Positions 16,296-25,269 of a stretch of 64,000 bases of DNA are shown here, one piece after another. The position numbers and the translations under genes are program-made. Under the pieces are notes generated by a model. It made no database searches and was not told the DNA's origin. It saw only the letters and a list, made by a program, of their open reading frames with translations. The DNA comes from CAVZTA01 sp963778025 (lineage in GTDB: Bacteria > Chloroflexota > Limnocylindria > Limnocylindrales > CSP1-4). Each line of letters begins with the position of its first letter. Position 1 is the stretch's first letter. The stretch is taken from positions 124,001 through 188,000 of the forward strand of contig CAVZTA010000008.1 of assembly GCA_963778025.1 (NCBI GenBank), in the 5' to 3' direction.

Positions 16296-17650
16296 ACAGC
16301 AGCGCTGCGAGAGGCTCCCCGAGGAGCGCGGGGATCTCGGAATCGAGGAACGTCATCCCGGATGCGCCGATGCCGAGCGCGTAGGCGGCCAGGTGCAGGC
16401 GCCCCTCCACGATCCCTGCATCGAGCTGGGCATCGCGGTAGCCGCGGTCGTCGAGGAGATCCAGGTCGACCGCCCCGATCACGACGAACGAGGCATCACG
16501 CCCCAGGTCCTGCCCGTAGCACGCGACCCACAGCTCCTCCCGGAGCGAACCCCGTCGCACCGGACGCTCGAGGTCAGGCCAGCGGTAGAGTCCGGGCTCG
16601 AGCCCTTCGACGGCGTGGACGGCGACGAAATGTGGGACCCGGGTTCCGCGGAGCGACACCGCGAGCGAGCGCTCGAACGTGCGCCGATCGACCGTGGCCG
16701 TCGCGTCGAGGGTCCGCGCCGAGCCGCGACGCAGGATGACCGTGTCGACGTCGTCGGTCGCCGGCAGATCACCGTCGACCGGCGGCGCTGTCGGCCACGG
16801 CTTGCCAAGCACCTCCCCATCGCCGGCGTGCTGGGCGAGGGTCACGAGCGGGAACTCGACGGGTGCCACGTCGATGGCGCCCGTTGTCGCCTCGCCGCCG
16901 GGGCCGATCGCGGGCGCACCGCGGCCCAATGCGACGATGGCGAGCGGGAACTCCTGTGTCCCGTCGGCGCCAACGCATCGTGAGACTTCCGCGTCGGGGA
17001 AGCGCGTCATCAGCCTGGGCCGATAGCCGCCCGCGTCGGCGAGCGCGAGCGTGTTCGCGAGCATCGTGCCGGCGTCCCAGTAGATGTGCCGGTAGCCGCG
17101 CTCCGCGTACCGCCACCCCGTCCGCCATGGGATCCCGGTAACGACGATCGCCGTTGCTTCGCCGGTCGGCGCAGGCCCTACCCGGCGGAGCGAGTGTGTA
17201 ACGGGGTCGTACCAATAGATGCCATCGGGAAGGCCGGAAACGCCGCGTGCGGCCACGTAGAGCTCGAGCGGGAAGAGACCCCCGGCCGACCCAGCAGGGC
17301 GGAACAGGAACCGCCGGCCGTCCCGGCGCACGGCGACGCGCACGACCCCGGCCGAGAGGTGGAGGAGACGAGCGAGCCCTTCCAGGTCGAGCTCCCTCGC
17401 CACCGACGCGTGGCGCCCGGCGAGGAGGTCGAGCGTCGGAGCATGGACGAGCGGCCAAGTCGCTGGAAGTTCGACTGAGCGAAGGCTGTCGGGATAGGCC
17501 TTGTGATGGCGCCGGGAACGTCGGACGGTGGTTGGGAGCGAAGTCCTGCCGTACCAGCGGATGGTCGATCGGCGTCGGCCACTCGTCGTCAGGGGCGCCC
17601 GCGTAGGAACTCAGGCGGTGGTACAACCGCGCGATGTCGCCGGGAGCCAT
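16216..17650 (-). CDS. SagB-type dehydrogenase / nitroreductase-family protein (one frame break)
   Basis: FMN-type oxidoreductase related to the SagB family. It starts at ATG 17650 with DIARLYHRLSSYA and DHPLVRQDFAPNHRPTFPAP. The frame then breaks near 17503 and continues as KAYPDSLRSVELPATWPLVH ... GLARLLHLSAGVVR ... GLFPLELYVAARG ... HIYWDAGTMLANTLALA. A second nitroreductase-like half follows, with RRGSARTLD and LHLAAYALGIGASGMTFLD and a C-terminal VGVPHHRTKRAG. Combined length is about 478 aa, a fused two-lobe form. No RiPP precursor or YcaO cyclodehydratase is nearby, so a role in azole peptide synthesis is not supported here. Its 3' end carries duplicated segment B. Confidence 0.75.
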
Positions 17651-17769
17651 GGTGCGGAGTCTCTCATCCCGCAGGCGAGCGGCTCGCGCTCCCGACGCGC
17701 GCCATCGAGACGGCGCGTCATGCGGCGACCAGCGGCCCTATGCGGCTGCCGCGTTCGCAGCAGCGCCGT

Positions 17770-17989
17770 CGGGCCCGCAGCGTGGCACGCCGTCCCGTGC
17801 TGGTACTTGCTCGGCACCGAGGACAAGGCGGTCCCGCCGGCGCTTCAGCGATTCACGGCCGAACGCGCGAACGCGACCGTCGTGGAGGTGCCGTCTTCGC
17901 ACGTGTCCTTCGTGTCCCTGCCCGCGGCCGCGACCCGACTGATCCTGCAAGCCGTCGAGGCGACGGCCCCAGCCGCGGCCGTCTCGTGA
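17770..17989 (+). pseudogene. Alpha/beta hydrolase C-terminal remnant
   Basis: Encodes AWHAVPCWYLLGTEDKAVPP, ALQRFTAERANATVVEVPSS and HVSFVSLPAAATRLILQAVE, then a stop at 17987. This is the last quarter of a salicylate-esterase/EstB-like alpha/beta hydrolase. It includes the acidic residue of the triad region (GTED) and the catalytic His (SSHVSF). The nucleophile elbow and the rest of the fold are absent upstream, so only a fragment survives. Confidence 0.65.
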
Positions 17990-18000
17990 CCGGCTCGACC

Positions 18001-18297
18001 CGCGCAGCGACGCGCCCTGGTGATCATCCAGGCCAAGGAGGCCGTGGACTTCGAGGAGTCGACCGAGCCGCGCTCGCTGCTGTGCCGACATACCGCTCGT
18101 GAAGAATCGCTCGATGCGCCAGTGGTCGTCGACGAGTCCCAAGGGCGGCGTAGCGCGCACCGACGAGTGCCCTGGCGCGATCGACGATCGATCGCAGCCC
18201 GGTCTCCGCGTCAAGCTCGCGGGCGACCGCGCCGACCGCCGCACTCAGGGCCTCGATCGCGTACGTGGACGGGATGTCGGCGGGTTCGGCATGCGCC
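18001..18297 (-). pseudogene. GAF sensor kinase (DevS-like) N-terminal remnant
   Basis: The minus strand encodes IEALSAAVGAVARELDAETG, LRSIVDRARALVGARYAALG, then in a shifted frame LVDDHWRIERFFTSGMSAQQ and RARLGRLLEVHGLLGL. This is the start of a GAF domain as found in DevS/DosS-type histidine kinases. It has a frame break near 18140, no identifiable start codon, and ends abruptly near 18001 with no kinase domain. It lies directly downstream of a universal stress protein gene, an association known from dormancy (Dos) regulons. Confidence 0.6.
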
Positions 18298-18310
18298 CAA
18301 CGACAGCCCC

Positions 18311-18829
18311 CTAGGCGACGGCAGCTCGTGGCACCGGCCGCTCGGACTGGTGGGTCGCCATGCGGACGACAAGCACGGGACAGGGTGCGTGGCGCACGAC
18401 GTGCTCGGAGACTGAGCCAAGGAGCAGCCGCGCGACGGCTCCTCGGCCATGGCTGCCGACCACGACCAGGTCCGCGTCCTCGGACTGGGCGGCGGACACG
18501 ATGCACTCTCCGGGCGATTCCGTCCAGACGAGGAACGACACGCGCACCCCGATGGCACGCCCCCGCTGAACCAGGTCCTGTGCATCGCCATGGCGCCGGT
18601 CACGGACTTGGTCCCAGCGCACGTCGAGCGTGCCTGATCCGCCGAGCTCGCCAGGGTCGATGACGCTCACGATCAGGAGCTCGGCATCGTGGCGGTAGGC
18701 AAGATCGAGCGCTCGGTCGGTCGCCAGGGCGGAAGCCGGACCGAGGTCCGTGCCGAGGAGGACGCGGCGGATGTCGGGGAGCCGTGCCGCGAGATCGGGC
18801 TCGTGGGTCGGGATCGATGGGTGAGTCCT
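18311..18829 (-). CDS. Universal stress protein (UspA), start unresolved
   Basis: A Usp domain of about 170 aa: DIRRVLLGTDLGPASALATD, RALDLAYRHDAELLIVSVID at the start, and the ATP-binding signature DADLVVVGSHGRGAVARLLL followed by GSVSEHVVRHAPCPVLVVR near the end. The homologous frame is open back to 18829 but contains no ATG, GTG or TTG before the first beta strand. A TTG at 18833 lies one frame away, suggesting a one-base indel at the 5' end. Likely a nucleotide-binding stress protein. Confidence 0.7.
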   Translation of the reverse strand, partial: RTHPSIPTHEPDLAARLPDIRRVLLGTDLGPASALATDRALDLAYRHDAELLIVSVIDPGELGGSGTLDVRWDQVRDRRHGDAQDLVQRGRAIGVRVSFLVWTESPGECIVSAAQSEDADLVVVGSHGRGAVARLLLGSVSEHVVRHAPCPVLVVRMATHQSERPVPRAAVA

Positions 18830-18843
18830 TCAAGAAATGGCGA

Positions 18844-18868
18844 AGCGCCGGGTCTCGGACCCGGCGCT
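18844..18868. terminator. Strong GC hairpin
   Basis: AGCGCCGGGTC (18844-18854) and GACCCGGCGCT (18858-18868) form a perfect 11-bp stem with a 3-nt loop. It lies between the membrane-protein gene stop (18908) and the Usp gene start, so it most likely terminates the minus-strand transcript of the former. Confidence 0.65.
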
Positions 18869-18879
18869 CGTCGGAAGGA

Positions 18880-18899
18880 GGGCGTCCGCTCGGACGCCC
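18880..18899. terminator. Second hairpin in tandem
   Basis: GGGCGTCC-GCTC-GGACGCCC, a perfect 8-bp stem with a 4-nt loop, 9 bp past the stop of the membrane protein at 18908 in the minus direction. Together with the hairpin at 18844 it makes a tandem terminator. Confidence 0.6.
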
Positions 18900-18907
18900 G
18901 GCCTCCG

Positions 18908-19594
18908 CTAGGCGATCGCCGGCCGCAGTGCCGGAACCTTGACCCGCTCGGTCGCGGCCCGGGTCGCCCACACCAGGCCGAGGCCCGTGAGCAGGAAGGT
19001 GGCGCCGAGGCCGGCCATGAGGGCGGCCACGCCGAGGCCGATCTGGAGCGTCGAGGCCGTGACGCTGCCGACGCCGAGTTCGGCGATCAGGGCATGTGCC
19101 GTCCCGGTCCAGACCTGCTCACGCGCCGCCGCCTCGATCGGGTTGGTGCGATCAAAGGCCGTCCAATACCGGCCGTCCGTCGAGAACTCGTATGAGCCGG
19201 CCGCGTAGACGGTTCCGTCGTCGGTCGTGACGGGCTCGTCAAGGACGACCGTCGTCGTGCCGTGCAGCGTGTGGTAGGCGATGGTGGCCATCTGGTACAT
19301 GTACTCGCTCGCGGTGTTGACGAGCGGGTCGTTCGGGTTCAATTCGCCCGAGTTGACCGCATAGCCCCAGTCGTTGACCAGCAGGGACATGATGGCCTGG
19401 GCGCCTGCGGTCTCCCCGCGATCGACGAGCTGCCCGTCGTCGTTGTAGCTGAGCGTCACGCCCTGCGCGGCGCTGAACGCCTGGAGGGACTGGGCGCCCT
19501 GGTTCGTCCGATACAGGGTGTAGCCGCCGCCAGCGATGAATGCGAGCCCGATGATCGCGAGCATGGCTCCGACGACCTTCAATCGACTGTTCAT
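18908..19594 (-). CDS. Two-helix membrane protein of unknown function
   Basis: A 228-aa protein starting at ATG 19594 (MNSRLKVVGAMLAI). One helix at residues 6-26, an outer domain of about 150 aa (FSAAQGVTLSYNDDGQLVDRG, DWGYAVNSGELNPNDPLVN, SYEFSTDGRYWTAFDRTNP), and a second helix at about 185-215 followed by a short basic tail. The topology suggests both ends are cytoplasmic. Similar proteins are widespread in actinobacteria-like genomes without known function. Confidence 0.7.
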   Translation of the reverse strand: MNSRLKVVGAMLAIIGLAFIAGGGYTLYRTNQGAQSLQAFSAAQGVTLSYNDDGQLVDRGETAGAQAIMSLLVNDWGYAVNSGELNPNDPLVNTASEYMYQMATIAYHTLHGTTTVVLDEPVTTDDGTVYAAGSYEFSTDGRYWTAFDRTNPIEAAAREQVWTGTAHALIAELGVGSVTASTLQIGLGVAALMAGLGATFLLTGLGLVWATRAATERVKVPALRPAIA

Positions 19595-20055
19595 TTGGTG
19601 TTGCCTCGGTAGGTGAGTCGCCTGGTTCTGCACTTTGCAGCGTGTGCCCGCGGCGGGCTGCCGTGACGGGCCATGCGGCCCGCTTTGACGGGCCAGGTGG
19701 CACGCGCTCAGCGGTAGCGCCAGGAGGGGTGACCGCGTCCAGCGGCATCAGCGGGATCGTCTCCAGCATGCTGATGCGCGGACGGTGCGGCTCACGAAGC
19801 TCCTGCCGGCCGGGTGATCGTTCCTCAGCCGTTCGCGACCCGCGACGTCCCGGCGGCGATGACACCCCGCCAGAACCGCACATGGTCTGAGGTTGGGCAG
19901 GAACTGGCGCCCCCGGACGGACTCCGGGGCGCACGAAGCAACCTACCTGACCCGCTCGCCTGGTACGCAGGCGTCGCCTGATGCGCTCGTCGGCGGTACC
20001 GTCGCATCGTCGCCGCTTCTCGTGCGTACCATCTCGTCGATCGTCAGGAGGCCAG
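19595..20055. other. 461-bp intergenic region
   Basis: Divergent gap between the membrane protein and the methyltransferase. It contains hairpin-repeat copy 3 (19905-19970) but no gene I can support. A GC-rich stretch around 19650-19700 has several short self-complementary GGGCC/GGCCC runs. Confidence 0.5.
19905..19970 (+). repeat. Dispersed hairpin repeat, copy 3 (matches tRNA-Arg 3' end)
   Basis: Begins TGGCGCCCCCGGACGGACTC, identical over 20 bases to plus-strand positions 24110-24129, which are the complement of the 3' end including CCA of the tRNA-Arg gene. The stem GCGCCCC/GGGGCGC (19907-19913 with 19926-19932) closes it. Downstream ACGAAGCAA and GACCCGCTCGCC match copy 2. Confidence 0.65.
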
Positions 20056-20890
20056 ATGGACAACCAGCTCGACGATCAGATCAGCGGTCACTACGGTTGG
20101 TCCGGGCTGATGGAGGCGATCGCGGACGAGATCCGCGGGAAGGGGATCGACCCGGAGAGGGTGACCGTGGCGCAGCTCGCGCCGGTCGACAACTACCACT
20201 GGCATCGGCTCGCCGGCACGCTGGCCCTGGCGCGCGTGGCGAAGATCACCGCTGACGACCGTGTCCTGGATGTGGGCGGCGGCATCGGCGGGCCGGCGCG
20301 TCAGCTCGCGCATCGCCTCGGGTGCAGCGTTACGGTGCTCGACATCACGAGCGAGTACTGCGCGGTCGGCGAGACGCTCACGCGGTGGACCCACCTGGCC
20401 GACTCCGTGTCGTTCGTGCACGCCAACGCCCTTGACGTGCCGTTCGCCGATGGCTCCTTCGACGTCGTCTGGACCCAGCATGCGTCGATGAACATCGCGG
20501 ACAAGGCCGGTCTGTACCAGGAGATCGCACGCGTCGTGCGACCGGGTGGACGCTTCGCCTTCTTCGATGTCCTCGCCGGGCCCAACCAGCCGATCCACTT
20601 TCCCGTTCCCTGGGCGAGCGATCCGTCATTCAGCTTTCTGCTCTCGCCCAGACGAAACTCGAGATCTCATCGTCCAAGCCGGCTTTCGGGAGACCTGCTG
20701 GCTGGTCGATGACGAGCTTCAGGTGGAACTCGAGCAGCCCGACCCGTCGGCCGAGGAGGCCGGTTCGGAGCCGGCACTCGACTCTGGTCTGCTCAATGGG
20801 CCGGACGGGCCGCTGATGGGGATGAACGTCGCGCGGAACAGCCGAGAAGGTCGAATCCTGCCTGCGATCGGCGTCTACGAGCGGCTCTGA
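20056..20890 (+). CDS. SAM-dependent methyltransferase, sarcosine/dimethylglycine type (one frame break)
   Basis: ATG 20056 with AGGAG at 20046. Class I methyltransferase: HYGWSGLMEAI at the N-terminus, motif I VLDVGGGIGGPARQLAHRLG at about residues 72-91, LDITSEYCAVGETL (motif II), DVPFADGSFDVVWTQHASMN (motif IV), and RVVRPGGRFAFFDVLAG. This resembles UbiE/sarcosine-dimethylglycine methyltransferases. The frame breaks near 20650 (SFSFLLSP joins to DETRDLIVQAGFRETCWLVD) and ends at TGA 20888. One extra A in CCCAGAC explains it. Intact length about 278 aa. Confidence 0.75.
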
Positions 20891-20940
20891 CTGGAGGCCG
20901 GCAAGCCCGTGGTCCAGTTGACGCCTTGTCGAGACTAGAT

Positions 20941-20990
20941 CCGCGCCCCGGACGGACGCCGGGGCTCGAAAGCCAAGCAAGCTCGGCCGA
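20941..20990 (+). repeat. Dispersed hairpin repeat, copy 4
   Basis: CCGCGCCCCGGACGGACGCC followed by GGGGCTCGAAAGCCAAGCAA. The stem CGCCCCGG/CCGGGGC is nearly perfect around a GGACGGAC-type loop. The truncated TetR gene begins just after it. Confidence 0.6.
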
Positions 20991-20997
20991 CATTCAC

Positions 20998-21395
20998 GTG
21001 TTCGGAGGAACAGCGGCGCACCGACGAGCCGATCCTCGCCTCGCTCGAACACGTCTTCTCGCGCATCGCATCCAGCGTCGCGGACGGTGGGGACGGTATC
21101 GCTGCGCACACGCGACTTGCTGTGGACGAGCCTCGCGATGGCGCGCTACCGCTCGGCACTCCTCGACGAGGCTGTCCGCATGATCACCGACATCGTCGCA
21201 GCCCGCACCGGCACCGATGCCGCGACCGACGTCTATCCACACCTGGTGACCGCAGTCGCCATCTCGGCGATCGTGACCAGCTTCCAGTTCCCGGGGACCG
21301 GCCGCACGACGTCATTGGAGCGTGAACGCCTGCTCCACGAGTGCTTCGACCTGCTCCGCGCTGGATTCGAGCGTCCGAAGGCGGTGGTCACCTGA
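20998..21395 (+). pseudogene. TetR-family regulator, N-terminally truncated
   Basis: Only the ligand-binding C-terminal part is present. EEQRRTDEPILASLEHVFSR is read in one frame, then after a break near 21085 comes LRTRDLLWTSLAMARYRSAL, LDEAVRMITDIVAARTGTDA and VYPHLVTAVAISAIVTSFQF to TGA 21393. The DNA-binding helix-turn-helix is missing, and the homology starts immediately behind hairpin repeat copy 4. It was presumably the local repressor of the MMPL exporter that follows. Confidence 0.65.
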
Positions 21396-21522
21396 TCGAC
21401 TGCCGCCGCGCCGGCTGACTTCCGGCAACCACTCCCCTCCCGACCTCAACCCCGTCGCTGGTGCGAGCGTGCTTCGACGCGCCCGCGGACGGTCAGGTCA
21501 CACATCGAACTGGAACTACGAC

Positions 21523-24015
21523 ATGGCAGAACTTCTCTATCGAATCGGCGGGTTCGCGAGCCGACGAAGCGGCATCGTGATCGTCGCCTGGGTCGCGATC
21601 CTCGCCCTCGCCGGCGTCGCCTTCGCGATCGGGGGCGGACACCTGGCGACCGGGCTCTCGATCCCGGGCACACCGACCGCACAGGTCACCGAGCGACTCG
21701 CGACGGAGTTCCCCGCGGCGGCCGGCGGCAGCGGCACAATCGTCTTCCGGACGGAGGACGGCAAGCCCTTCACGGATGCCCAGAAGGCCGCGATCACCGC
21801 GCGCATCGGCGAGGCCTCGGACATCGACGGCGTCACGCAGGTCGTCGACCCGTTCGCGACGCAGGCCGCCCGCGCCGCCCAGGAGCAGCAGACCGCCGGC
21901 GGCCAGGCGCAGCTCGACCAGGCGTCAGCTCAGCTCGACCAGGGTCAGGCGCAGCTTGACGCCGCGCGCGCGCAGGCGAAGGCGTACCGGAACACTCGAC
22001 CAGGCCGCAGCCGGCCTGGCAGCCAAGCAGGCAGAACTCGACCAGGGCAAGGCGCAGCTCGATGCCCAGCGCACCAAGCTCGAGGCGGGAGCAGCCCTGC
22101 TTCAGATGTCGTCCGGGATCCGACTCGTGTCGGAGGACGGCAGCGCCGCTGTGGCGCCAGTCATGTTCGCGGAGACCCAGTTCGACGTTTCTCAGGCCAC
22201 GAAGAGTGCCGTCCAGGACGCGTTCAGCACGCAGCCGACCCCGGGCGTCGTGGTCGACTTTTCGACGGAGATCGCCTCGGGCATCCCGTCCATCCTCGGC
22301 GGCGGCGAATTGGTCGGGCTCGTCATCGCGGCGATCGTCCTCATCGCCATGCTCGGCACCCTCGTGGGCGCCGGACTTCCGATCCTGAGCGCGCTCGTCG
22401 GCGTAGGCATCGGCGTCCTCGCCGCACTGTCGCTGTCGGGCGTGGTCGAGATGGTGTCGGTCACCCCGGTGCTCGGCGTCATGCTCGGCCTCGCGGTCGG
22501 CATCGACTACTCACTGTTCATCGTCAATCGACACCGGCGGCAACTGAAGGACGGCTACAGCCTGCGAGAATCCATCAGCCTCGCGACGGGCACCTCCGGG
22601 AATGCCGTCGTCTTCGCCGGGATGACCGTCTTCATCGCGCTCCTCGGGCTCAACGTGACCGGGATCCCCTTCCTGGGCGTGATGGGCACCGTCGGCGCGG
22701 TCTGCGTGGCCATCGCCGTGCTCATCGCGGTGACGTTCACGCCGGCCATGCTCGGTGTCATCGGCGAACGTGTCCTCAACGGTCGCGAGCGCGCCGCTCT
22801 CGTGTCTGAGGCGGCCCGAGTCGTCGCAACGCCAGTCAACGCGATGTCGGTCCGTCGGGCGATCGGCAGCGTTCTGCTCGGCGTCGCCGTGCTCGGCCTG
22901 CTGGCCGTTCCCGCGATGTCGATGCGGCTCGGCCTGCCGCGACGGCTCATCGGAGGCCTCGGGGTCGACGCAGTATCAGGCGTACACGACGGTCGCCGAC
23001 AAGTTCGGTCGCCGGCGTCAATGGCTCGCTTCTCGTCGTCGCCGACGTCGCCGGGTCCCCGACGCAGGACGAGGCCCTCGCCCAGCAAGTCAGCATCGGG
23101 CGGCAGCTCTCCGCGTTCGACGGTGTCGTCGCCGTCGCCCCGATCGGGACGTCGGCCAGCGGGACCACGGTCGCCTTCCAGGTGGTCCCCTCCGACGGAC
23201 CGTCGAGCGTTTCGACGGAACAGCTGGTCAAGCAACTCCGGGCAGCATCGCCTCTCGAGGGCGGCGTCCAGATCGCCGTCGCCGGGCAGGCCAGCGGGAA
23301 CATCGACATCTCGCAGAAGCTGGCGGACGCTCTGCCGCTCTACCTCGCGCTCGTCGTCGGACTCTCACTGCTCATCATGGTGGTGGTCTTCCGGTCGATC
23401 TTCGTCCCGTTGATCGCGACCGGCGGGTTCATCCTGTCGCTGTTCGCGGCCTTCGGCGCGGTCGTGGCGGTCTTCCAGTGGGGCGCGCTGGGTGGGATCC
23501 TCGGGATCCACACGGGCCCGATCTTGAACTTCCTACCAACCATCCTGGTCGGCATCCTGTTCGGCCTCGCGATGGACTACATGCTCTTCCTCACCACGGG
23601 CATGCGGGAGGCATACATCCACGGCGCGCCGGCGCGGACGGCCGTGGTGCTGGGCGTCCGCGCCGGGCGATCCGTCGTCACGGCAGCGGCGATCATCATG
23701 GTCTCGGTCTTCGGAGGGTTCATCTTCTCCGAGAGCGCGATCATCCCGGCCATCGGTTTCGCGCTCGCCATCGGCGTCCTGCTTGACGCGTTCGTCGTGC
23801 GCATGTTCATCGTCCCGTCGCTGATGCACCTCGCCGGCGACCGGGCGTGGTGGCTGCCGAAGTGGCTCGACCGCCTCATCCCCAACGTCGACGTCGAAGG
23901 CGCCTCCCTGGAACGACGACACCCGCACGTGGCACCAGAGCACACGGCATCCGGAACCGGGTCGATCGAGCCCGCGGCGTCGGCGACCGGTTCCCCTCAA
24001 CCCGAAGCGGGGTGA
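21523..24015 (+). CDS. MMPL-family RND-type transporter (three frame breaks)
   Basis: Inner-membrane exporter, about 830 aa when joined. ATG 21523 gives ELLYRIGGFASRRSGIVIVA and the first helix. The first periplasmic loop carries a coiled coil of repeated QLDQ/AQLD units (about residues 120-190). Frame breaks near 21990, 22945 and 23010 separate segments that join cleanly: helices 2-6 with LGLAVGIDYSLFIVNRHRRQ, the second periplasmic domain (GVNGSLLVVADVAGSPTQDE), and helices 8-12 with ILFGLAMDYMLFLTTGMREA. GxxxDY-type motifs are present in both halves. MMPL proteins export lipids or drugs by proton motive force. The adjacent TetR remnant suggests a drug/lipid efflux pair. Confidence 0.8.
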
Positions 24016-24080
24016 TCACTGACGAGGACTGACGACCGATGAACAGACCGGGCGCCTGTTCTTCGCATGGGCCGAACAGA

Positions 24081-24110
24081 AAACAGAGGCGCAGCAATGT
24101 GCCTCTGTTT
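24081..24110. terminator. Bidirectional terminator between MMPL and tRNA-Arg
   Basis: AAACAGAGGC (24081-24090) pairs perfectly with GCCTCTGTTT (24101-24110), loop of 10 nt. Runs of A and T at the two ends make it usable from both sides: plus-strand MMPL and minus-strand tRNA-Arg, whose CCA ends at 24110. Confidence 0.75.
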
Positions 24111-24185
24111 GGCGCCCCCGGACGGACTCGAACCGCCGACGCAGGCCTTAGGACGGCCTCGCTCTGTCCACTGAGCTACGGGGGC
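24110..24185 (-). tRNA. tRNA-Arg (anticodon CCT), CCA encoded
   Basis: Reading the minus strand from 24185: acceptor GCCCCCG, D arm GCTC...GAGC, anticodon stem AGGCC/GGCCT with loop GTCCTAA (anticodon CCT), 5-nt variable loop, T arm GGCGG-TTCGAGT-CCGTC, acceptor CGGGGGC, discriminator G and genomic CCA at 24112-24110. All stems pair (one G-T in the T arm). It decodes AGG. Confidence 0.95.
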
Positions 24186-24415
24186 GTGGTCGGCATCGTA
24201 CCCCGGCGCGTGTTCCGATCCCGCTCAGCAGCCCGATCGCTCGCCCCCCGGCTGGCCCCGCTGGTCACGTCGTCCAGCCGGTCCGTGGGGGCTGCGTGAC
24301 CAGCGCGGTCGGCGGGGATGTGAGCTCCAGGATCGCTCGTGGGCGTCGCAACGGGCCGCGGCCGGGCGCATCGGGCCGCGGACGAGGGGCCGAGACACGG
24401 CACGATGAACCATCG

Positions 24416-24851
24416 ATGGACTGGACCCGCGGCGAGTACACGATCAGCGACGACCCGGCGCGCCTCGATCACGCGGCGATCCACCGCTTCCTCGCCGCCG
24501 CGTATTGGGCGAGCGACCGACCGGCTGCTGTCATCGAGCACTCGCTGGAGCACTCCGTGACCTTCGGCGTCTATCGCGTCGATGCGATGGTCGGCATGGC
24601 GCGCGTCGTGACCGACTTCGCGACCGTCGCCTGGCTGTGCGATGTCTGGCTCGACGAGGCGCACCGCGGCGGCAACGGGACCTGGCTGATCGACACGGTG
24701 CTCCAGCACCCGGATCTGCAGGCGCGTCCGGCGCTGGCTGCTCGCGACCAGCTATTCGCAGGCGCTCTACCGACGCGCCGGCTTCGAGGTCGTCGAGGAC
24801 GGCCTCTACATGGCACGCACCGTCCCGTACGAGGACTCGGCCGGCGGCTAG
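24416..24851 (+). CDS. GNAT-family N-acetyltransferase (one frame break)
   Basis: Starts at ATG 24416 with YTISDDPARLDHAAIHRFLA, then VTFGVYRVDAMVGMARVVTD, FATVAWLCDVWLDEAHRGGN and GTWLIDTVLQHPDLQ. After a break near 24725 the homologous sequence continues as RRWLLATSYSQALYRRAGFE and VVEDGLYMARTVPYEDSAGG to TAG 24849. A complete small acetyltransferase of about 144 aa. The glycine-rich acetyl-CoA loop is HRGGNGTWL. It overlaps the convergent globin gene by 4 nt. Confidence 0.75.
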
Positions 24852-25234
24852 GACACCTCGCGGTTGCGCATCGCCTCGGCGGCCATCGTGACGTACTCGT
24901 GCAGTCGCGTGCGGACCTCGGCAGGCGCGTCGACCGTATCGATCGCCGCGCGCATGTGCACCAGCCATCGATCCCGCTCCGCCGGTCCGATCGCGAACGG
25001 GACATGCCGCATCCGCAGCCGCGGATGGCCACGCTCGTCGGAGTAGGTCGTCGGGCCGCCCCAGTACTGCGCCAGGAACAGCGTCAGCCGATGCCGGGCG
25101 CCGCTCAGGTCGGGCGCATCCGGGTACAGCCGCACCAGCACCGGGTCCGTCGCGACGCCCGCGTAGAAGCGATCGACCAAGGTCTCGAAGTACGCGATGC
25201 CACCCGCGGCCTCGAACACCGTCAGCTCACGCAC
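24848..25234 (-). CDS. glbO: Group II truncated hemoglobin
   Basis: A 128-aa trHbO-type globin: TVFEAAGGIAYFETLVDRFY, GVATDPVLVRLYP, LTLFLAQYWGGPTTYSDERG, and HPRLRMRHVPFAIGPAERDR with WLVHM. The proximal histidine is in the RMRH segment and the conserved tyrosine/tryptophan positions of group II (RFY, YWGGP, RW) are present. It binds O2/NO and may assist respiration or NO detoxification. Start at ATG 25234. Confidence 0.9.
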   Translation of the reverse strand: MRELTVFEAAGGIAYFETLVDRFYAGVATDPVLVRLYPDAPDLSGARHRLTLFLAQYWGGPTTYSDERGHPRLRMRHVPFAIGPAERDRWLVHMRAAIDTVDAPAEVRTRLHEYVTMAAEAMRNREVS

Positions 25235-25269
25235 CGCGGGAGTCTATGGCCCGGCCGGCGACCCCGCGG

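Noticed and set aside
16216..17650. SagB-type gene as part of a RiPP (thiazole/oxazole peptide) cluster
   Set aside because: No YcaO, precursor peptide or protease lies near. Neighbours are VOC, RibD_C-like and hydrolase remnants.
22000..23100. Programmed ribosomal frameshifting in the MMPL gene
   Set aside because: Three breaks without slippery heptamers, alongside similar breaks in many unrelated genes, fit indel errors better.
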